From: a bacterium
GTDB lineage: Bacteria; Planctomycetota; Planctomycetia; Pirellulales; Pirellulaceae
Assembly (NCBI GenBank): GCA_030430075.1
Contig: JAUIGN010000006.1
Span: 62,001-126,000 of the forward strand
Length of the DNA: 64,000 nucleotides
Direction of reading: 5' to 3'
Below the pieces are notes generated by a model that was not told the origin of the DNA, did no database searches, and worked only from the letters and a program-made list of their open reading frames with translations. Shown here one piece after another: positions 18,662 to 28,022 of this stretch (position 1 is the first letter of the stretch; each line of letters opens with the position of its first letter). Made by a program: the position numbers and the translations under genes.

Positions 18662-19411
18662 ATGGACTCGATTGAGCTATACATCGCGGAATTCATCGGC
18701 ACCATGATCCTGATTGTGCTCGGCAACGGCGTGGTCGCCAATGTCCTTCTGAGCCAGACGAAGGGTCACGGGGCAGGCTGGGTCGCGATCACCGCAGGAT
18801 GGGGGTTCGCCGTCTACGTCGGAGTCCTTACGGTGGGAGAAATCAGCGGTGCGCATTTGAATCCAGCGGTTACGATCGGCATTGCCGCGGCACAAGCGGG
18901 CGACTTCGAGTGGAGTTGGGTGCCAGGGTACATCACGGCACAGATGCTTGGTGCGATTGTCGGCGCGATGATCGTTTACCTGCTCTACAAGTCCCACTAC
19001 GACGCAACCGACGATCCGGAGGCGATCCGCGGGACCTTCTGCAATACGCCGAGCATCCGGAATCTTCCGCTGAACACGGTTTGTGAAACCGTTGCGACCT
19101 TCGTGCTCGTCTATGCCGTGCTGCGGATGAGCGATCCGACGGTGACGATGGCCGACGGCACCTCCGCACCCGTCGGTTTGGGATCGATTGGTGCGCTGCG
19201 CGTCGGCCTGGTGGTTTTCGCCATCGGATTGTCTTTGGGAGGGCCGACCGGCTACGCCATCAACCCGGCCCGCGACCTGGGGCCCAGGATCGCTCATGCC
19301 ATGCTGCCAATCTCCAGCAAAGGCGGAAGTGATTGGGGCTATGCGGCGATTCCCGTAATCGGTCCGATCCTGGGCGGCTTGCTGGCGGCAGCCCTCTACC
19401 TGGCGTTCTAA
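18662..19411 (+). CDS. glpF: MIP family glycerol facilitator (aquaglyceroporin)
   Basis: 249 residues from ATG 18662, with AGGA eight bases upstream; ATG 18647 is an alternative. Six membrane segments and the two NPA half-helix motifs are present: AHLNPAVT (67-69) and AINPARD (201-203). The second NPA is followed by R204 and D205, the Asp typical of glycerol-permeating GlpF-type channels rather than strict water channels. The loop with CETVATFVLVYAV matches the family. It should let glycerol and small polyols cross the inner membrane. No glycerol kinase gene is nearby. The upstream open frame includes the MITE and was not used. Confidence 0.92.
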   Translation: MDSIELYIAEFIGTMILIVLGNGVVANVLLSQTKGHGAGWVAITAGWGFAVYVGVLTVGEISGAHLNPAVTIGIAAAQAGDFEWSWVPGYITAQMLGAIVGAMIVYLLYKSHYDATDDPEAIRGTFCNTPSIRNLPLNTVCETVATFVLVYAVLRMSDPTVTMADGTSAPVGLGSIGALRVGLVVFAIGLSLGGPTGYAINPARDLGPRIAHAMLPISSKGGSDWGYAAIPVIGPILGGLLAAALYLAF

Positions 19412-19488
19412 ATACGGGACCGCGGCCGATTGGGTCTCGGCAACGCAGGTCTGGCCGGTTGTCAACATGCAACTCGAGGGACACGACC

Positions 19489-20208
19489 ATGGCGCGGCAA
19501 CTCCTCCTGGTCAGCAGTTCACAGTCTCATCCGCACGGATATCTGGACCATTGCGAAGCGGAGTTGCGATCGCTCTTCGCCGGCGTTCGCGAGGTTGTGT
19601 TTGTTCCCTACGCGCGGCCGGCGGGGAAGACCCATGACGAGTACACCGCCGTGGCTCGGGATCGGTTTCAAACGATCGGAATCGAACTCCGGGGACTGCA
19701 TGAATTCGCGCATCCACCAGAGGCGCTCGCCCGGGCGGCCGGTGTGTTCATCGGTGGTGGCAACACGTTTGTCTTGTTGCGGGACCTCCTGCAATTCGAG
19801 TTGCTCGACATCCTGCGTCGGCGAATCGCCGACGGGATGCCCTACATGGGAACGTCTGCCGGCTCGAACGTGGCAGGGATCTCCATCGGCACTTCGAACG
19901 ACATGCCGATTGTGGCGCCGCCGACGTTCGAGGCCATTGGTGCCGTTCCGTTCAACCTGAATCCGCACTTCCCAGCCGCGCCCCCGGATCCGACCCACCG
20001 CGGAGAGACGCGGGAAGATCGATTGGCCGAGTTTCACGTGTTCAATGTGCAGCCCGTCGTCGCCCTGCACGAAGACGGGATGTTGCGCGTCGACGGGAAC
20101 ACGATCACCCTGCACGGCGAACGAGAGGCGCTGATCTTCCGGCCTGACCAGGCGGTTCAGCGAATCCGGCCGGGCCAGACGCTGCCAACGGATCTGCTGC
20201 CAGGTTGA
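19489..20208 (+). CDS. pepE: Dipeptidase E (alpha-aspartyl dipeptidase, peptidase family S51)
   Basis: 239 residues from ATG 19489, with GAGGG upstream. The glutamine-amidotransferase-like fold is clear: IGGGNTFVLLRDL, then the nucleophile elbow GTSAGSN with Ser123, and NPHF with His160 as the likely base. The family hydrolyses N-terminal Asp dipeptides in the cytoplasm and feeds peptide catabolism. Length matches the family. It starts 77 bp after the glycerol facilitator stop and may share its transcript. The following 497 bp are repeats. Confidence 0.93.
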   Translation: MARQLLLVSSSQSHPHGYLDHCEAELRSLFAGVREVVFVPYARPAGKTHDEYTAVARDRFQTIGIELRGLHEFAHPPEALARAAGVFIGGGNTFVLLRDLLQFELLDILRRRIADGMPYMGTSAGSNVAGISIGTSNDMPIVAPPTFEAIGAVPFNLNPHFPAAPPDPTHRGETREDRLAEFHVFNVQPVVALHEDGMLRVDGNTITLHGEREALIFRPDQAVQRIRPGQTLPTDLLPG

Positions 20209-20335
20209 GATTGCCGTGAAGGGAAGGCAGGGGCGACCGCGCTGCCTTGCGCTGCGCATGGTCGTGTGCCCGTGCGCACCGAAGGTCGTGGACGATCCGG
20301 TTGCGCTTCGTCGTTGGTGTTTGGGGGGCTTGGAC

Positions 20336-20405
20336 GGTTGGAAGTGGGAGGTTGGAAGTGGGGGGTTGGAAGTGGGGGGTTGGAAGTGGGGGGTTGGAAG
20401 TGGGG
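20336..20405 (+). repeat. 14-bp tandem repeat, five units
   Basis: Five units of GGTTGGAAGTGGGG, the first ending in A. It directly follows pepE and is separated by about 70 bp from a second tandem array. No gene is visible between 20209 and 20705. Confidence 0.9.
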
Positions 20406-20442
20406 GGGGACGGGGAGGGGAGGTCGATGTGGAGGTAGGAAA

Positions 20443-20675
20443 TGGAGACCTTCGGTCGGCGGTTTCGGCGGGGTCGGAGACCCGCGCCGAGCGTGGGGGC
20501 GGAGACCCGCGCCGAGCGTGGGGGCGGAGACCCGCGCTGAGCGTGGGGGCGGAGATGCGCGCCGAGCGTGGGGGAGAAGACCCGTGCCGAGCGTGGGGGC
20601 GGAGATCTGCGCCGAGCGCGGGGGAGAAGACCCGTGCCGAGCAGGGGAAACGCGATCCGCGCCGAAGGGCAGCGG
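20443..20675 (+). repeat. GGTCTCCGACC-family element expanded into a 25-bp tandem array
   Basis: A founder-like copy at 20443-20475 (GGAGACCTTCGGTCGGCGG then TTTCGGCGGGGTCGGAGACC) runs into eight 25-bp units from 20476, the first three close to GGAGACCCGCGCCGAGCGTG plus GGGGC and later ones drifting. The core GTCGGAGACCCGCGCCGA recurs at 15437, 26054 and 29300 on one strand or the other. It ends 30 bp before the DUF1501 stop. Confidence 0.9.
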
Positions 20676-20705
20676 AGCCCGGCGCCGAGCTGTTGGATCA
20701 GGGGC

Positions 20706-22076
20706 TCAGACGAGTTCCCGCAGCGGTTGGACACCGTCATCGACCAGGTACTGAGGTCGGCCGCGGAGGTCGAACTCGCGGACGGCGCTCAGGTTGAGCC
20801 CGATATTCTGGTACAACGTCGCCAGCACTTCCTGGAACGTCACCGGGCGATCTTCGGCGTACTCGCCGAGCCGGTTCGTGCTGCCGATCACCTGTCCGGC
20901 GCGGATGCCGCCACCGGCCAGCATGGCGCACGAGACCTTGGGCCAGTGATCGCGGCCCGCGTTGCCGTTGATCTTGGGTGTCCGACCGAATTCACCCCAG
21001 CAGACAACCGAGACGTCACGCAGCATCCCCCGTTGGTCCAGGTCTTCGATCAAGGCGGAGAGTGCCTGGTCAAGCATGGGCATGTCCTGGCGTGCGCGGG
21101 CGAAGTTGCCGCCGTGCCAGTCCCACCGGCTGAAGTTCAGCGATACCACACGGGCGCCGGCTTCTACCAGGCGTCGAGCGATAAGGAAGTTCTCGTTCAT
21201 TTTTGGGGCGCCGTCGGCCCGGAAGACCGGATCACCCTTGCCGTACCGCTCGACCAGTTTCGGATCTTCCTTCGTATAGTCCAGTGCTTCGGCCAGTTGC
21301 GACGAGGTAAGAATGCCAATCGCCTGTTGCGTGAAAGCATCCAGACCGTCCATGGCACCGCTGTTGTCGCATTCGCGGCGGAGGCCGTCCAGCGTCCCCA
21401 GCAGGGACTTGCGATCGGTCAAGCGATCAAGGGTGATGTCCTTGAGCACCATGTTCTCACGCGACTCGACCGTCCCGCTCTTGTCGTCACCGCCCATCAA
21501 GCGGAACGGTGAATGTTTGACGCCCAGGAAGCCGCCATCGCCCGGGTCTCCCCAGGGCTGATGACGCGTCTTGTAGAACAGGCTCAAATGTGGTGGCACC
21601 GTGGGGCTGACCGGGCCCTGCAGTTTCGACACCCAGGCGCCTAGCGAAGGCCAGCCGCCCGCCGGCGGGTTGGTCGTGTGACGACCCGTGATTGCCTGTG
21701 TCGCGTAGTGGCTTCCGCTGGCCCCCACAATCGAACGAATCGGTACGAACTTGTCCATCATCGAGGCAATCCGAGGGAACAGTTCGCCAATCTCGATTCC
21801 CGGCACATTGGTCGCAATCGGTTGGAACTCGCCCCGAATCTCACTGGGCGCATCAACCTTGATGTCCCACATGTCTTGATGCGGCGGCCCCCCCGGTAGA
21901 AATACATTGATGATCGCCTTGTGTGACCTGGTCACTCCGGCGGCTGCCTCCGCGGCGAGGATTTGCGGAAGCGACAAGCTACCCATCACCATGCCGCCGA
22001 TCTTGATAAAGTCACGTCGCGAAACTCCGTCGCAGAACTGGCTCGATCGACTGGCTTGGCCTCGAATGGTCAGCAT
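20706..22076 (-). CDS. DUF1501 protein with Tat-type signal
   Basis: 456 residues. ATG 22076 has AAGGA seven bases upstream. The N-terminus has a twin-arginine motif ([10 protein letters not shown]) and a hydrophobic stretch ending near AAEAAAG, so it is exported folded. The DUF1501 body shows [54 protein letters not shown] and [20 protein letters not shown]. It is related to but clearly different from the DUF1501 protein at 15662. No PSD1 gene is adjacent. The 834 bp upstream contain no gene. Confidence 0.94.
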   Translation of the reverse strand: MLTIRGQASRSSQFCDGVSRRDFIKIGGMVMGSLSLPQILAAEAAAGVTRSHKAIINVFLPGGPPHQDMWDIKVDAPSEIRGEFQPIATNVPGIEIGELFPRIASMMDKFVPIRSIVGASGSHYATQAITGRHTTNPPAGGWPSLGAWVSKLQGPVSPTVPPHLSLFYKTRHQPWGDPGDGGFLGVKHSPFRLMGGDDKSGTVESRENMVLKDITLDRLTDRKSLLGTLDGLRRECDNSGAMDGLDAFTQQAIGILTSSQLAEALDYTKEDPKLVERYGKGDPVFRADGAPKMNENFLIARRLVEAGARVVSLNFSRWDWHGGNFARARQDMPMLDQALSALIEDLDQRGMLRDVSVVCWGEFGRTPKINGNAGRDHWPKVSCAMLAGGGIRAGQVIGSTNRLGEYAEDRPVTFQEVLATLYQNIGLNLSAVREFDLRGRPQYLVDDGVQPLRELV

Positions 22077-22496
22077 GGTTGATTCCTTACTCGACTGCAG
22101 GAGGGTAAACGTTCCGCTCGGGTCGCCCGGACATTTCGGCTCGTCCAGACAGCGACACGACGGGGTAGGCGTGTTCGGTTATCAGACCGCTTGCCGTGCA
22201 GCTTCATCCGTCACACCCACAACAAACCTGCTCGCTGCGAGCTGACAAACGGCGCGACACGAAAACCACCAGCGGTGCCACGTCTCTATCATCTTCGGCC
22301 CGCTGATGATGATCCTATCAAAATTCGTCGATTTGTCTAGCCAAAACGGGGCTGTGATACGCTCGAAAGAGGGGGGTGTGCTGTGCTGTGGTTGCTGCCC
22401 CGATCATGGGTCTCAATTGGTTGCCGCGCACGAACGCGGAGATCCATGAACGGACAATCAACCATTCACGGCCGGCGATTCTGCCGCAATGGCTTG

Positions 22497-22640
22497 TGAT
22501 GAAATTGCCCACAGCGCCGCGCATCTCAGCCGGGGCGCGTTCGTGTCCGGATCGTATAGCATGCAGCCGAACCGGGGCAAACGCCTGACGGCTGATGAAG
22601 ACCCCGCGCTGACGCCCAACGGTTGACGAAAATCGGGGTC
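22497..22640 (-). repeat. Dispersed repeat module, solo, reverse orientation, with doubled hairpin
   Basis: On the minus strand it reads through two related hairpin modules: GAACCGGGGCAAACGCC then CTGACGCCCAACGGTTGA, preceded by the CTTGTGATGAAATTGCCC stretch that also follows the module at 7100 and 51500. It lies in the 834 bp gap 22077-22910; the rest of that gap holds no gene I can support. Confidence 0.7.
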
Positions 22641-22910
22641 TGGGTGCGGATCGTTCTGCGATCAACGAAACCGTGCAGGCGCAAAGGGCCGATGTTGCAT
22701 GCGGCCGAGGCATGCTCTGAAGATCGGGAGACGCTGGGAGGTGTCAGGTGGCAGACGTCCCTGCGAAAGGCGGAGAAACGATCTGGTCCTGACCTGCGTT
22801 TGCATTCATGATGAAAGGATGGGGCGGGGAGGATGCGGCGGGGGAAAATTCGGGGCCGAGCGGTCGTGTGCAGGGCGGTCCTGATGGCCGGCATCGGAGT
22901 GAACTGAATC

Positions 22911-23636
22911 ATGCATGAATCGGCCGCAGAACCCGAGGTATTGCTGCGTCTCGACTCGATCGGGCGCACGTTTCTGATGGGAGACGTTGCGGTCGAAGTC
23001 CTCAAAGGGATCACCTTGGAGGTTCCGCGGGGCCAATTCCTGGCGGTGGTCGGGCCGAGCGGTTCCGGCAAGACCACGATCTTGAACCTGATCGGCGGCC
23101 TGGACTCACCGACGACCGGCCGGCTTTACTATGGAACCCGCGACCTCACGACAGCCACTCCGAGCGAATTGACCCGCTATCGGCGCAACGAGATCGGCTT
23201 CGTGTTTCAGTTCTACAACCTGGTGCCCAACCTGACGGCCCGGGAGAACATCCTCGTGGCAACGGAGATCAGCGCCGATCCGCTTGATGTCGACGAGACG
23301 ATCGAGCTGGTGGGCCTCACCGATCGTGCTCACCATTTTCCGTCGCAGCTTTCCGGGGGCGAGCAGCAGCGGGTGGCGATTGCGCGGGCGGTCGCCAAGA
23401 ACCCGGAGATCCTCTTGTGTGACGAGCCGACCGGGGCACTCGATTTTGCCACCGGCAAGAAGGTGCTGCGGCTGCTGGTCGATCTGAATTCCAAGCTTGG
23501 CAAGACGGTGATTGTCATCACGCACAATTCTGCTTTGGCGCAGGTGGCGGACCGCGTGACCTACCTGCGGTCCGGCGGCATTTCGGAAGATCATATGAAC
23601 CAGAAGCCGATTCCGCCGGAAGAGGTGACCTGGTGA
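22911..23636 (+). CDS. ABC exporter ATPase (LolD/MacB/DevA type)
   Basis: 241 residues. Walker A GPSGSGKTT, Q-loop (FVFQFYNLVPNLTA), signature LSGGEQQR, Walker B ILLCDEPTGALD and H-loop THN are all present. The FQFYNLVPNLTAxEN and DEPTGALD motifs place it with the LolD/MacB ATPases that work with FtsX-type permeases. It energises the permease encoded next. Its TGA overlaps the permease GTG start by four bases, so the two are translationally coupled. Start: ATG 22911; ATG 22915 is out of frame. Confidence 0.96.
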   Translation: MHESAAEPEVLLRLDSIGRTFLMGDVAVEVLKGITLEVPRGQFLAVVGPSGSGKTTILNLIGGLDSPTTGRLYYGTRDLTTATPSELTRYRRNEIGFVFQFYNLVPNLTARENILVATEISADPLDVDETIELVGLTDRAHHFPSQLSGGEQQRVAIARAVAKNPEILLCDEPTGALDFATGKKVLRLLVDLNSKLGKTVIVITHNSALAQVADRVTYLRSGGISEDHMNQKPIPPEEVTW

Positions 23637-26008
23637 GAACGCTCAACCGGAAGTTGCTCCGCGAGATGCGTCATTCGGCTGCCCTCCTGTTGCTGGTCGC
23701 CAGCATCATCGCTGTCGGAATTACATGCTATGTCGCACTCCAGTCCGCGTACCACAACCTCGATCAGGCTCGGCACCGCTACTACCGGCAGTGCCGGATG
23801 GCCGATTTCTGGATCGACTTGAAGAAGATGCCCGTCGCGGCGCTCGACGGTCTCTATCGCATCAAGGGCATTCGCGAATTGCAAACGCGGATCGGTTCGC
23901 TGGCCACGGTCGACCTGCCGGACAAGATCGTTCCCATCAACGCGCAAGTGATTTCGTTGCCCGATCGACGGACGGCGGTTATCAACGACATTGTCATCCG
24001 GCACGGCGACTATTTCGGCGAGGGGCGGCGCAACGAAGTGATCGTGAGCGAAAAGTTTGCGGTCGCCAACGCGATTCAGACCGGTTCGACGATCCACCTT
24101 CTCCTGAACAATCGGCGGCAGGAACTGGTGGTCGTGGGCACGGCGATTAGCAGCGAATTCACCTATCTGGTCAGCCCGGGGTCGCTGGTTCCCGATCCGG
24201 AACATTTCGGCGTTTTCTATGTGAAGCGAAGTTTCGCCGAAGACGTATTCGACTCGGAGGCGGCCGCCAATCAAATCGTCGGGCGCTTGGCGCCCGACGC
24301 CGTTCCGCGGCTGGGCGAGATCCTGCAGACCCTGGAAACCGAACTGGAGCCCTATGGAGTTTTCGCCGCCACAAAGCGTGAGTTTCAGGTTTCCCATCAA
24401 TTTCTCGATAGCGAAATCGAAGGGCTGGGCGGCATCGCAACGGTCCTGCCGGCGATCTTCCTGGTGGTCGCGGCGTTGGTCTTGAACGTCCTGATAACTC
24501 GGATGGCGCGACGGCAGCGGACCGTTGTGGGAACGCTCAAAGCGATCGGTTACGGCGACCGACGGATCTTTCTGCACTTTCTCATGTACGGACTGGGTGT
24601 GGGCCTGGTCGGCGGTCTGCTGGGCAGCCTGCTGGGGTACCTGGCATCCGCCGGCATGACCGAGGTCTATCGCTGGTTCTTTGAATTCCCCGACCTCCGC
24701 AGCGGCTTCTACTGGTACACGCATGCGGTCGGGATCAGCGTCAGCCTGAGTTGCTCGGTGGCCGGCAGTTTCTATGGGGCCCGTGCCATGCTCAAGCTGG
24801 AACCGGCGGCCGCGATGAGGCCCGAACCGCCGCGTGCGGGAGGCGCCATTTGGTTGGAAGTCGTCATGGGACGCGCCTGGACATCCCTCAGTTCCGGCTG
24901 GCGGATGGCGCTGCGAAGCGTCTTTCGACACCGCCTGAGAACCTTGACGGGCGTCTTCTCCGCAATGATGGGGTCCGGTCTGCTGGTTGCCGGATTCATG
25001 ATGACCGAAGCCCAGGACTTCCTCATCGACTTTCAGTTCCACCGGCTGGTGCGGAGCGATGTCGACGTGACATTCGAAGACGAACGGGGGATCGATGCGC
25101 TGACGGAAGTGCAGCGGATGCCGGGCGTCGACCTGGCCGAACCACAACTCAATATTGCCTGCACCTTCGTGCATGGGCCCTACCGGCGCAAATTGGGCGT
25201 GACGGGTCTGCAGCCAGGCGCGCGCCTGACGGTCCCCTACGACGAACGCGGGCGGCCCATCCGTGTGCCCGCGGCGGGCCTGGTCCTGACACGGCGGCTC
25301 GCCGAAGTCATGCATCTCGCCGCCGGCGATCGCCTGACCCTGATTCCGGTGAAGGGCGAGCGGCGCCCGGTGGACGTCACGGTCGCCCAGGTGGCCGACA
25401 GTTACTTGGGGCTGGCCGCCTATGCCGATCTACGTTACCTGAGCCACCTGGTTGGTGAGTCGTATGCGGTTACCGGCGTGCAGATCCAGGTCGATCCGCG
25501 GCAGCGGGCTGCACTGTTCGACCGCCTCAAGCACACCCCGGGCATCGAAGGGGTGCAGTCGCGTCGCGACATGATTGAGAAGTTGCAGGAGACGTTGTTG
25601 CAAAACCAATACGTATTTATCGGTGTGCTGGTCGCCTTCGCCGGAGTCATCTTTTTTGCCAGCATCGCCAACGCATCGATGATCAACCTGGCCGAGCGTC
25701 AGCGCGAAGTCGCAACGTTTTGCGCGATGGGATACACGCGCTGGCAAGTGGGGTCGTTGTTTCTCCGCGAGAGCCTGATGACGAGCATCGCCGGTGCGAC
25801 GCTCGGCCTGCCCGTCGGCTACGGGCTGACGGTTCTGACGGTGGTCTCGTACAACAATGACGTGGTTCGATTGCCGGTGGTCACGGCCCCCTGGATTTTC
25901 GTCACCACGCTGGCAACCGCCGTGCTGTTCGCCCTGGCGGCGCATACGGTGGTCCAGTGGACGTTGCTAAAAATGAACCTGCTTGAAGCGTTGCAGGTCA
26001 AAGAGTAG
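23633..26008 (+). CDS. ABC transporter permease with two FtsX domains
   Basis: 791 residues with a GTG start overlapping the ATPase stop (GTGA). An N-terminal membrane helix (about 15-35) leads into a large extracytoplasmic domain. A first FtsX membrane block lies at about 270-400 and a second periplasmic domain in the middle. The C-terminal FtsX block at 660-785 (ASMINLAERQREVATFCAMGYTRWQV) contains the characteristic coupling motif. This is the long, duplicated FtsX type, where one polypeptide replaces a LolC/LolE-like pair. With the ATPase and the HlyD-like protein at 26429 it should form an exporter of a lipid, peptide or small molecule; the cargo is not readable. Confidence 0.94.
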   Translation: MRTLNRKLLREMRHSAALLLLVASIIAVGITCYVALQSAYHNLDQARHRYYRQCRMADFWIDLKKMPVAALDGLYRIKGIRELQTRIGSLATVDLPDKIVPINAQVISLPDRRTAVINDIVIRHGDYFGEGRRNEVIVSEKFAVANAIQTGSTIHLLLNNRRQELVVVGTAISSEFTYLVSPGSLVPDPEHFGVFYVKRSFAEDVFDSEAAANQIVGRLAPDAVPRLGEILQTLETELEPYGVFAATKREFQVSHQFLDSEIEGLGGIATVLPAIFLVVAALVLNVLITRMARRQRTVVGTLKAIGYGDRRIFLHFLMYGLGVGLVGGLLGSLLGYLASAGMTEVYRWFFEFPDLRSGFYWYTHAVGISVSLSCSVAGSFYGARAMLKLEPAAAMRPEPPRAGGAIWLEVVMGRAWTSLSSGWRMALRSVFRHRLRTLTGVFSAMMGSGLLVAGFMMTEAQDFLIDFQFHRLVRSDVDVTFEDERGIDALTEVQRMPGVDLAEPQLNIACTFVHGPYRRKLGVTGLQPGARLTVPYDERGRPIRVPAAGLVLTRRLAEVMHLAAGDRLTLIPVKGERRPVDVTVAQVADSYLGLAAYADLRYLSHLVGESYAVTGVQIQVDPRQRAALFDRLKHTPGIEGVQSRRDMIEKLQETLLQNQYVFIGVLVAFAGVIFFASIANASMINLAERQREVATFCAMGYTRWQVGSLFLRESLMTSIAGATLGLPVGYGLTVLTVVSYNNDVVRLPVVTAPWIFVTTLATAVLFALAAHTVVQWTLLKMNLLEALQVKE

Positions 26009-26053
26009 TGCCGAGAATCGCTTGCCCGACGGTATGGCGCCGGGCCCCGATTG

Positions 26054-26104
26054 CTCGGCGCGGGTCTCCGACCCCGCCGAAACCGCTGACCGCAGGTCTC
26101 CAAT
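26054..26104 (-). repeat. GGTCTCCGACC-family element, single copy
   Basis: CTCGGCGCGGGTCTCCGACC, then CCGCCGAAACCGCTGACC and GGTCTCCAAT: a near-complete founder-type copy in reverse orientation to 20443. It lies 46 bp after the permease stop, inside the gap 26009-26428. Confidence 0.85.
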
Positions 26105-26227
26105 CTCTGTCGCGTTCAACGCTCCAGCAAGGACTCCATTCGCACTTTCCAAGATTCGCCGGCCCAACAATCAGGACCGAGCACGACGTTGTTGGTGAAA
26201 CGTTGCTGGATGATGGCTGGCCGCATG

Positions 26228-26248
26228 ACGTCATGCACAGCATGACGT
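26228..26248. repeat. Palindrome ACGTCATGC-ACA-GCATGACGT
   Basis: Two perfect 9-base arms flank a 3-base loop. A shorter copy (7-base arms) with the same loop occurs at 56302-56318. It lies upstream of the HlyD-like gene and could be an operator or a mobile palindromic repeat. I see no gene elsewhere in 26009-26428. Confidence 0.65.
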
Positions 26249-26428
26249 ATCGAAACGATTGATGGCTCGTTTTCCATCGTCGCTGCCGCCCAAAGCGTGC
26301 CGCGAGTGCACGTCACGAGGGATGACTCTAAGGTACAATGGAGGAGGTACACTGCCGGCCCGGTTGCGTTTCTGAGGCCGCCGGTCTTCGGGAATGATTT
26401 CAAGGCCGACGAGCGTAGTGAGGCACTT

Positions 26429-27793
26429 ATGATTCGCGGAATGATCTTCATCGGAGTGCTGCTGATTGTTGCGGCCGGTGGTTCCGCCCTGTGGTGGTTC
26501 GCCAATGACGGGACCGAAGTACAGGCAACCCGAGCTGCCCGGGGGGCAATCCGGGAATTTGTCGATGAGCGAGGCAAAACGCGGCTTGCCGAGCCAACGC
26601 TGATCACGATGCCTTTTTCTGCGAGGATTGAAGAGATCCAGTTCGAGGAAGGGCAGGCGGTGCGTGCGGGCGAGATTGTGGCCCGCGTGTCGCGCGACGA
26701 TCTGGCGGAAGAGTTGGCCGAGGCGCAGGCGACGGTGCAGCGGTTGGAGGCGTCGCTGGTCGAGTCCGCCGATATCTCGGTGGAGAAAACGGCCAAACGG
26801 CAGGCAGAACTGTACGTCGAGTCGATGAAGGCCACGGTGGCCGCCGCCGAAGCCAAGCTGCGGGCGGATAAGAGTCAACTGGCCTACGCTGAGACGTTCC
26901 TGGGCCGTATCCAGCGGTTGGTGCCCGCGGGCGCAGAGACGGAAGACGATCTGGAGCGGGCGCGCGTGGCGCAAGTCGAAAGTGAAGTGGCATATCGCCA
27001 GGACGTCTTGACGCTGGAATCTCAGAAATCGCTGCAGGCCGCGACGTCGCTGCTTCCGCAGATGATGAGCGAGTATATTCTCCGCAAGGGTCTGTCGACG
27101 GAAGTTCTGGTCCAACAGCGGAATGAGGCCCGGGCGCGGCTGCGGTTGGCCGAACTTCGTCAGGCACGAGGGACCATGGTCAGCCCGATCGACGGCGTGG
27201 TGCTGGAGCGGGCCGTGCGTGACGAGCAGTTGGTGCCGGGAGGCACCCTGCTCTTGCGGATCGGACGCCTGGAATCTCTGGAAGTCGAGACCGATGTGCT
27301 GAGCAGTGATGCCGGCCGGATTCGTCCCGGCTGCGACGTGGAGATTTATGGCCCCGCCGTAGGCGACGGCTTTGCCAACGGCGTGGTCCAGCGGGTCTTC
27401 CCCGCTGGGTTTACCAAGATCAGTTCACTGGGGGTCGAACAACAGCGGGTCGTGGTGATTGTCCAATTCCGTGAGGGAGCCCTGGAGCCCCTCCTTCGCG
27501 AACGCCACCTGGGGGTCGACTATCGCGTCCGTGTCCGCATCGTCACGGACCACAAAGAGGACGCCCTGGTCGTCGCCCGCTCGACCTTGTTCCGCAACGG
27601 CCGCGGAGAATGGTCGGTGTATGTGGTGCGCGATCAGCGAGCCCGGCTGAAGGTCGTCCGCGTCGGTCTCATCAACGACGAACATGCCGAGATCCTCGAC
27701 GGGCTGCAAGCCGAGGATCCCGTCATCGTTGCTCCCGAGAACGGGTTGTTCGACGGAGCCAGGGTCCGCCCCATCTTCCGCGAGTCCGCTTGA
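26429..27793 (+). CDS. HlyD/RND-type periplasmic adaptor subunit
   Basis: 454 residues from ATG 26429, with GAGG six bases upstream. One N-terminal membrane anchor (residues 4-25) is followed by a barrel-sandwich half-motif (FSARIEEIQFEEGQAVRAGEIVARV), a long helical hairpin (about 95-235) and the second half-motif (MVSPIDGVVLERAVRDEQLVPGGTLLLRIG). Beta-barrel and membrane-proximal domains follow. It is the membrane fusion protein that bridges an exporter to the outer membrane. It lies 420 bp after the ABC permease and probably belongs to the same exporter, although repeats separate them. No outer-membrane TolC-like gene is present in the window. Confidence 0.92.
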   Translation: MIRGMIFIGVLLIVAAGGSALWWFANDGTEVQATRAARGAIREFVDERGKTRLAEPTLITMPFSARIEEIQFEEGQAVRAGEIVARVSRDDLAEELAEAQATVQRLEASLVESADISVEKTAKRQAELYVESMKATVAAAEAKLRADKSQLAYAETFLGRIQRLVPAGAETEDDLERARVAQVESEVAYRQDVLTLESQKSLQAATSLLPQMMSEYILRKGLSTEVLVQQRNEARARLRLAELRQARGTMVSPIDGVVLERAVRDEQLVPGGTLLLRIGRLESLEVETDVLSSDAGRIRPGCDVEIYGPAVGDGFANGVVQRVFPAGFTKISSLGVEQQRVVVIVQFREGALEPLLRERHLGVDYRVRVRIVTDHKEDALVVARSTLFRNGRGEWSVYVVRDQRARLKVVRVGLINDEHAEILDGLQAEDPVIVAPENGLFDGARVRPIFRESA

Positions 27794-28022
27794 TTCCGGT
27801 CGCGGCCCGGGCTGGGAGGATGACGAATTCGCCGCCAAAATGGGCCCTGATTTCGGCGCGTGGCGCGATACAGCCATCCCAGCCCGCATTCCTCGACAAA
27901 ACGGCGATCTTGCCGCGATGGGGGCCGATGAGACTGGTACATGCTCGTGCGCCAATAACGTACCGGGACCGGTTGTTGGCCGATTGGCAATCGCACTCGA
28001 AGATCCACCAGGAAACGCCAGG

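Noticed and set aside
15458..20675. CRISPR array
   Set aside because: The repeats are head-to-tail without unique spacers, and no cas genes are present.
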